From IMG/VR virus record IMGVR_UViG_3300036766_002289, positions 216,056 through 280,055 of that record: a DNA stretch of 64,000 nucleotides; one strand, given 5' to 3'. The position numbers were made by a program, and so were the translations under genes. Source of the DNA: a virus. Positions within the stretch are counted from its first letter, which is position 1; every line of letters starts with the position of its first letter. Below the pieces are notes generated by a model. The model was not told the origin of the DNA and did not search any database. It was given only the letters and a program-made list of their open reading frames with translations. Shown here piece by piece: positions 59,976 through 64,000 of this stretch.

Positions 59976-60475
59976 TGGAGATTTCTATTGGTGATTATGG
60001 TCGCATGATGTTTGAAGAGATGACTTCCGCAAAAAGTGGCTGTCTTCATTGGGATAGTATCCGCGATGAAGCTAAACCATTGGTGCATAAGCTTTTAGAA
60101 CTTAACAATAAGATGAAGAATGCACCATATCAAATCGTAGGCATTAAAGAAAATGGGAAGAAGGTATTATCGAAAGCCAAGCGTATAGAAAAGGCTCAAG
60201 TTCAAATGTGGGGATATAAGGCTTGCGTGCTTAAGGAAGGCGATTATGTGTGGTTGAATGACAATAATGACCATGAGATGTATATTCGTCAAGATGACCC
60301 TGTAAAAGTTATTGATATCACCAAGAAAGGTATTTACTTGGCGATGCATGACATTATTGAGCGAATTAACATAGATGAAAACATATTGCTGGCACCTGCT
60401 GATTTTCATGGAAAAGAAGAATCTTACACATCTGATGAATATTGGCTGAAACAAGCAGATGCTCTTGGAATATAG
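59975..60475 (+). CDS. Uncharacterised protein
   Basis: 166 residues from ATG 59975; SD AAGGAGA inside the previous gene. Helical first half, then VWLNDNNDHEMYIRQDDPVK, which looks like a small beta barrel. No family recognised. Confidence 0.74.
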   Translation: MEISIGDYGRMMFEEMTSAKSGCLHWDSIRDEAKPLVHKLLELNNKMKNAPYQIVGIKENGKKVLSKAKRIEKAQVQMWGYKACVLKEGDYVWLNDNNDHEMYIRQDDPVKVIDITKKGIYLAMHDIIERINIDENILLAPADFHGKEESYTSDEYWLKQADALGI

Positions 60476-60483
60476 GAGTCATT

Positions 60484-60744
60484 ATGTGGGATTGTCACGA
60501 ACACCGAGACGAATTGTGGATTAGTAACAGCTGCACAGTTTACCATAAAGAACATGGTCAATTGTGTTGGTGGGAAGTTCATTGGGACTGTATTATTTAT
60601 CATCCTATTCAGTTTAAGGACAAAACGGCAGCAGCAAAGTGGATCGGTGAAGGGTGTATTGCGGATATTCAAGAAGGTTTGTCACGTCTTCAGGTTGGGT
60701 TTTCTTGCGAAGGGTTTAGCAAACGTGAATATTATCGCGGATAG
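60484..60744 (+). CDS. Cys/His/Trp-rich small protein
   Basis: 86 residues from ATG 60484; WDCHEHRDELWISNSCTVYH, LCWWEVHWDCIIYH. Could bind metal. Stop TAG is the first codon of a boundary element. No family recognised. Confidence 0.68.
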   Translation: MWDCHEHRDELWISNSCTVYHKEHGQLCWWEVHWDCIIYHPIQFKDKTAAAKWIGEGCIADIQEGLSRLQVGFSCEGFSKREYYRG

Positions 60745-60757
60745 CTTAGTTGTACCG
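60742..60757 (+). repeat. Boundary element copy 16 (ends G)
   Basis: Supplies the upstream TAG stop; 8 nt before ATG 60766. Confidence 0.88.
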
Positions 60758-60765
60758 AGGTTGAC

Positions 60766-60930
60766 ATGAACACCAAATATCCAGAACTTGATAAGGCAGT
60801 TGACTATGTTCTCCGTGTGACTCTTGGCAAAATTGCTGAGTCAGCGGAATTTGCTGACCAGCCAGAGATGCCATATAAGGCTCAGTATATTCTGGAAGAA
60901 CTCATTAAGAAGTTAAAGGAGCGCGTATGA
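60766..60930 (+). CDS. Small helical protein
   Basis: 54 residues; KYPELDKAVDYVLRVTLGKI and YILEELIKKLKERV. 8 nt after a boundary element. ATGA overlap with the next gene. No family recognised. Confidence 0.62.
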   Translation: MNTKYPELDKAVDYVLRVTLGKIAESAEFADQPEMPYKAQYILEELIKKLKERV

Positions 60931-61181
60931 TCCAGATATCCATACATGAAAATGACAGTATGAGCGCAGATAAGTTAAAGCCAGGTCAGTGGGGAGTCTT
61001 GACGGAAGGACATGACGGTGTTCCATCAGGGACTCTTTGCTATATGGCTTGGGGTGGTTTTGCAGCCCCAGATAAGGGAAGTTTGCAATTCCCTTTCAGG
61101 GGAACTTGGGCATGTAAAACAGAGGTGTATATGGTACGTCATTTAAGGACTGGCGAAGTTATTAGTGGACGAATGGAATGA
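60927..61181 (+). CDS. Uncharacterised small protein
   Basis: 84 residues; beta-type (GQWGVLTEGHDGVPSGTLCY). SD AAAGGAG in the previous gene. No family recognised. Confidence 0.7.
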   Translation: MIQISIHENDSMSADKLKPGQWGVLTEGHDGVPSGTLCYMAWGGFAAPDKGSLQFPFRGTWACKTEVYMVRHLRTGEVISGRME

Positions 61182-61195
61182 TTAAGGGAGAACAA

Positions 61196-61405
61196 ATGCA
61201 CATTAGGATCAATCTTAATGAAGACGGCACGGCTACATACTTTAGGTGGCTAGACGATGAAGAGGACTATGACTTCAGGAATCCCCTTCCATCGTATCTT
61301 GCCTTGAAAGCTATTAGCCAAGGTGCTACTGCTGATATTACTGCTTTAGACCCCGATGACAGTGACCGAGTTTTTGAAGGTAGCATTAAATTCTATGGAG
61401 GCTAA
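61196..61405 (+). CDS. Uncharacterised acidic protein
   Basis: 69 residues from ATG 61196, chosen for SD AAGGGAG 5 bases upstream; ATG 61178 in the previous stop (ATGA) would add six residues. Acidic centre (RWLDDEEDYDF). No family recognised. Confidence 0.68.
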   Translation: MHIRINLNEDGTATYFRWLDDEEDYDFRNPLPSYLALKAISQGATADITALDPDDSDRVFEGSIKFYGG

Positions 61406-61407
61406 AA

Positions 61408-61590
61408 ATGGGTTACATGGGATTAAGTTGCGTTTGTGATAGTGATGCCGCATCTGACCTTGCTGGTAATGTATTTAGTGGCATGGTGAAGACACTGCGA
61501 GCGGGCTTGAAAGAACGGGGTAACGAATATAATACTGATGGCCCTGTCAATGTGGCTTTGTTTATTGAAGAATATCTTAATCCCGATTAG
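61408..61590 (+). CDS. Uncharacterised small protein
   Basis: 60 residues; GYMGLSCVCDSDAASDLAGN then a helix and NVALFIEEYLNPD. 2 bases after the previous stop. No family recognised. Confidence 0.68.
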   Translation: MGYMGLSCVCDSDAASDLAGNVFSGMVKTLRAGLKERGNEYNTDGPVNVALFIEEYLNPD

Positions 61591-61598
61591 AAGCACTT

Positions 61599-61715
61599 AT
61601 GGTCAAGTCTAATAAAGCAGAATGGGATAATGAGCGAAATAAGAAAGATCATTTGACTGCATACAAGCGAATGCTCAAGAGTCTTGATGGATTCTTGGAC
61701 AACGTGAGGTTATAG
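61599..61715 (+). CDS. Very small charged protein
   Basis: 38 residues, MVKSNKAEWDNERNKKDHLT then a helix. Its TAG stop is the first codon of a boundary element, which supports it as a gene. Confidence 0.5.
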   Translation: MVKSNKAEWDNERNKKDHLTAYKRMLKSLDGFLDNVRL

Positions 61716-61728
61716 CTTAGTTGTACTA
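61713..61728 (+). repeat. Boundary element copy 17 (ends ACTA)
   Basis: Supplies the upstream TAG; 15 nt before ATG 61744, with SD AAGGGAG between. Confidence 0.87.
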
Positions 61729-61743
61729 ACAAGGGAGACTAAC

Positions 61744-61941
61744 ATGGATTTCAAAGTTCAAAGAGCTAGTTTGGTTGCGGGTGAGTGGAAGACTGTTTGC
61801 ACCAATAGCAAGGAAGACTATGTGCGAGAAATCTATAAGAAACAGCTTCAACTCTACTCTGTTGGGCGTTTTCGTCTCTTAGACCCTGATGGAAAGGTGC
61901 TTGCTGAAGATAAAGCTGCACCATTATTCAGCAATAACTAA
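61744..61941 (+). CDS. Uncharacterised small protein
   Basis: 65 residues, basic and beta-type with helix KEDYVREIYKKQLQL. The pattern FRLLDPDGKVLAE near the end resembles small phage domains that bind nucleic acid or act as adaptors. No firm family. Confidence 0.68.
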   Translation: MDFKVQRASLVAGEWKTVCTNSKEDYVREIYKKQLQLYSVGRFRLLDPDGKVLAEDKAAPLFSNN

Positions 61942-61949
61942 GGTGAAAA

Positions 61950-62177
61950 ATGGCACTTACTTGGGGCGAAGAATACGACCTGAAGAAGCTGCTTGAAAAA
62001 AACAAAGCTAAAGAAGAAAAATCACCTGGATTAGGTGGTTGTTTTACTGTATTGCTTGCTCTTGCCCTTACCTATCTTTCCTATTATCTAATAATTAATT
62101 GGGTTGAGAAGGTCAATAACCACATGAAATCGGCGAATTCTCGCTTAGAAAGGCTTGAGAAACATGAAGGGCCGTGA
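61950..62177 (+). CDS. Single-pass membrane protein with coiled coil
   Basis: 75 residues; charged N-terminus, hydrophobic helix about 26-47 (GGCFTVLLALALTYLSYYLI), then a short coiled coil (NNHMKSANSRLERLEKHEG). SD AAGGTGA. No family recognised. Confidence 0.7.
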   Translation: MALTWGEEYDLKKLLEKNKAKEEKSPGLGGCFTVLLALALTYLSYYLIINWVEKVNNHMKSANSRLERLEKHEGP

Positions 62178-62178
62178 T

Positions 62179-62397
62179 ATGCCAATGTGTTTCGGTGATA
62201 ACCATAAGTGGACCCCCGCTGGTGGTTGTAAAGAAAATCCTGGGTATTATGGCGTTGGTGGTTCAGCCATTATGTATTCTGAAGTCTGCGAGCATTGTAA
62301 GACTGAACGTAGCAGGATTTTTGGTGATAAGAGCGCAAGTGGCAATAGGAACCGTGGCTGGCGTTATGACGCCTACGGTGAATATAATTATGCTTAA
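62179..62397 (+). CDS. Zinc-binding small protein
   Basis: 72 residues from ATG 62179 (ATG 62164 would overlap the previous gene). CFGDNHKWTPAGGC and CEHCKTERSRIFGD: the arrangement of C-x-H, C-x2-C found in small zinc proteins. 8-base overlap with the next gene. Confidence 0.68.
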   Translation: MPMCFGDNHKWTPAGGCKENPGYYGVGGSAIMYSEVCEHCKTERSRIFGDKSASGNRNRGWRYDAYGEYNYA

Positions 62398-62773
62398 ACC
62401 AGCAGAAACAATCAAGGAAGCTACCGATGCATTGAATGATGCTTGGACTGATTTTAAGCATAAATCCTCATTCTATTATCGTGTAATGCATGGTTCCGAA
62501 GACGCTAAGGATGCCCACGAAGAATTTAGAATGACGTGTCAGCAAGTTTCTGGTTGGCTTGAGTATGGCGAACTTGGTGAAGGCACAATTTTTGTTGATG
62601 AGTATGTGGGGAAGAAATCGCCCTTATGGATTGAGACAAAACAACTCCTGAATATGGCAGAATTTGTTCTAATTAAGTATCGACAATATAGCCGTAGGGA
62701 TTTGCATTATAAGCCTAAATCCATGACTGAATTAAGTAAATTCATGAATTGGATATTTTGGCGATACTCATAG
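62390..62773 (+). CDS. Uncharacterised helical protein
   Basis: 127 residues from ATG 62390; helical throughout, aromatic C-terminus (LSKFMNWIFWRYS). Stop TAG is the first codon of a boundary element. A longer in-frame extension runs under the zinc-protein gene and is rejected. Confidence 0.7.
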   Translation: MLKPAETIKEATDALNDAWTDFKHKSSFYYRVMHGSEDAKDAHEEFRMTCQQVSGWLEYGELGEGTIFVDEYVGKKSPLWIETKQLLNMAEFVLIKYRQYSRRDLHYKPKSMTELSKFMNWIFWRYS

Positions 62774-62786
62774 CTTAGTTGTACCA
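62771..62786 (+). repeat. Boundary element copy 18
   Basis: Exact 16-mer; supplies the upstream TAG; 25 nt before ATG 62812, with SD AAAGGGAG between. Confidence 0.9.
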
Positions 62787-62811
62787 GTAGAGCAAAGGGA
62801 GAACAGACTTT

Positions 62812-63186
62812 ATGGACCAAGATATAGTTAAGTTGAAATCTGCTAAGGCTACGAAAGATGGCCGTATCTGTTTAACCATGTGGATGCCACCGAATTTGCA
62901 TGGCTGGTATGAGATTTCTTTTTCACCTTCCGAGAGTGAGTTGTTATCGTTGGTACCAGCAGAATATCAAGATATAACCAACATCAGATTAGTGATAAAT
63001 GAAGTAGGTTTGCGAAGTAGCATAGCTGAAATTCAAAATCGTGGGTTACTAAAATTTGGAAAATCTTATGAATATAATTTTTGTCAAAAAATTCGTAAGC
63101 AAATGCAAAAAGAATTGTCGATAGTTGCGGATTGCCGAACCTATGAAGGTCAACCTAGTCGCAATATGGTCCAACAATTAGATTAA
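62812..63186 (+). CDS. Uncharacterised protein
   Basis: 124 residues; mixed fold (TKDGRICLTMWMPPNLHGWY), helical C-terminal half with FCQKIRKQMQKEL. It overlaps the minus-strand LAGLIDADG gene tail to tail by 9 bases. No family recognised. Confidence 0.72.
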   Translation: MDQDIVKLKSAKATKDGRICLTMWMPPNLHGWYEISFSPSESELLSLVPAEYQDITNIRLVINEVGLRSSIAEIQNRGLLKFGKSYEYNFCQKIRKQMQKELSIVADCRTYEGQPSRNMVQQLD

Positions 63187-63987
63187 GACAGCTAATCTAA
63201 ATGCCTTTAATCCTTTATATCCTGATTTTTTAAGTACAAAACTGACAGTGCTGTGGTGAATGTGCCGTAATTGACAAATCTCGTTAATTGTCTTGCCTGT
63301 CGTCAATAATTTGAGTATCTCCTGATGGAGACGTGTTGCTCGCTCGAAACGATTGAGATGACTTAGGTTTATTCTTGACCATTTACGTTCCAAATAAGGA
63401 AGATGAAGGGCTATGCCAGTTTGTTTTAGGAATTTGACTGCTATGCTATTAGCAAAATTGACGACTGCATAACCTTTAGTGTTAATTTTGGCCACAGGGC
63501 ATTTAATACCCAAATGAGAATGTAATCTATGACTCATAAGGTTCAAGTTGGAAAGCCAACTACTATGAATTTTAATTGTTATAAAGGAATCTGGTCGTCC
63601 GCCTGATTGGGCACGGATAGAGCCGTCACCATCTATAAATCCAATTAAAAGAGGCCAAAATAAGTCTTTGTTGATTTTACTAAGGTCAGGCGGCTCATAA
63701 GTTTTACGGCAAGACATATTGAATTTTTTAGATATATTGGTAACTAATGGGTCTGAGAAGGCAGCACTAATTTGAGGATACGATTTACCATTGCACTTAA
63801 TAGTTCTATAATGAAAACTATTATCATACCCGACGTATTTGAGGAAGGTTTTTAGGTGGGCTTCATCCTTGATAGACAATGAAACGCAAAGACGATTGCC
63901 TTTGAAATGGCCGTCTGCCAATAAGAAACCTATCCAATAGTAAGATATTGGGGACTCGTTTAACAGTGAATGTAATTTTGATTTCAT
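63178..63987 (-). CDS. LAGLIDADG homing endonuclease
   Basis: 269 residues read from 63987. Two LAGLIDADG helices: YWIGFLLADGHF (17-28) and LLIGFIDGDGSI (113-124), each ending in the catalytic acid (D25, D121), so it is a single-chain two-motif enzyme. The C-terminus has a helix-turn-helix (INEICQLRHIHHSTVSFVLK, about 230-249), as in free-standing phage homing nucleases. There is no SD; CATATAGAG lies just before the ATG. It faces the plus-strand small genes and sits at the window edge, so its upstream context is unseen. Target unknown. Confidence 0.9.
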   Translation of the reverse strand: MKSKLHSLLNESPISYYWIGFLLADGHFKGNRLCVSLSIKDEAHLKTFLKYVGYDNSFHYRTIKCNGKSYPQISAAFSDPLVTNISKKFNMSCRKTYEPPDLSKINKDLFWPLLIGFIDGDGSIRAQSGGRPDSFITIKIHSSWLSNLNLMSHRLHSHLGIKCPVAKINTKGYAVVNFANSIAVKFLKQTGIALHLPYLERKWSRINLSHLNRFERATRLHQEILKLLTTGKTINEICQLRHIHHSTVSFVLKKSGYKGLKAFRLAVLI

Positions 63988-64000
63988 ACTCTATATGAGT

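Noticed and set aside
1-64000. CRISPR array
   Set aside because: No evenly spaced direct repeats were found; the 18-copy element is spread over gene borders with irregular spacing.

Overview
The window looks like a 64 kb piece of a large (jumbo-class) tailed-phage genome with T4-like traits. The sequence shows dense, short, mostly plus-strand genes that overlap by 1, 4 or 8 bases (ATGA, TAATG), a pair of rIIB-like and rIIA-like genes, RNase HI, several free-standing homing nucleases and a few virion-type genes, most of them on the minus strand. Nothing ribosomal or metabolic of a cellular kind is present except phage-type accessory functions. Host-type sigma70 promoters and Shine-Dalgarno (SD) sites point to a bacterial host; the sequence does not show which one.

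Layout. 0-3.7 kb: end of a large virion-type protein, a second late-type protein and an HNH endonuclease. 3.7-8.8 kb: small membrane and Cys-rich proteins, then rIIB, a strong terminator, two unknown genes and rIIA. 8.8-20.3 kb: a packed run of small plus-strand genes (lipoprotein, zinc ribbons, membrane peptides, a RelA/SpoT-type HD hydrolase, a DUF4419 protein, RNase HI). 20.4-22.2 kb: a structural protein and a short DegT-like aminotransferase. 22.2-35.1 kb: small genes from a TTGACA promoter, a tandem gene duplication, a frameshifted Tat-signal gene, a tRNA-like RNA, a second HD alarmone-hydrolase-like gene and a PcfJ-like gene. 35.1-37.5 kb: minus-strand glycosyltransferase, tail-type protein and small head-type protein. 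37.5-64 kb: mostly plus-strand small genes, including a nucleotidyltransferase, a protein with a ribosomal L7/L12 C-terminal domain, two HNH endonucleases, a structured RNA, a SprT-like metallopeptidase beside a cyclic-phosphate receiver protein, FkbM and two other methyltransferases, a TnpB with its reRNA end, and a LAGLIDADG endonuclease at the right edge.

Regulation. Three kinds of signal recur. (1) Six sigma70-like promoters (TTKACA, 16-17 bp, TANNAT or TATACT) share an extra G-T before the -10 hexamer. (2) AT-rich TATATA elements lie against the start codons of virion-type genes that lack an SD; these may be late promoters. (3) An 18-copy, plus-strand-only 16-mer, TAGCTTAGTTGTACCA, sits at gene boundaries. 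It usually supplies or directly follows the upstream stop codon, and its most common distance to the next start is 8 nt. This element, plus two related structured RNAs (28.36 kb and 42.81 kb, the first with tRNA acceptor, D and T arms), are the most likely undescribed biology here.

How genes may work together (inference). Two alarmone-hydrolase-like HD proteins, the L12-like protein and the rII pair suggest takeover or protection of host translation and stress signalling. FkbM, DegT-like and glycosyltransferase genes fit glycan or surface modification. Short N-terminal F-[RK]-[ES]-[FW] peptides on three late-type proteins resemble T4 capsid-targeting sequences. Four loci carry apparent frameshifts or in-frame stops; these may be sequence errors, decay or recoding.
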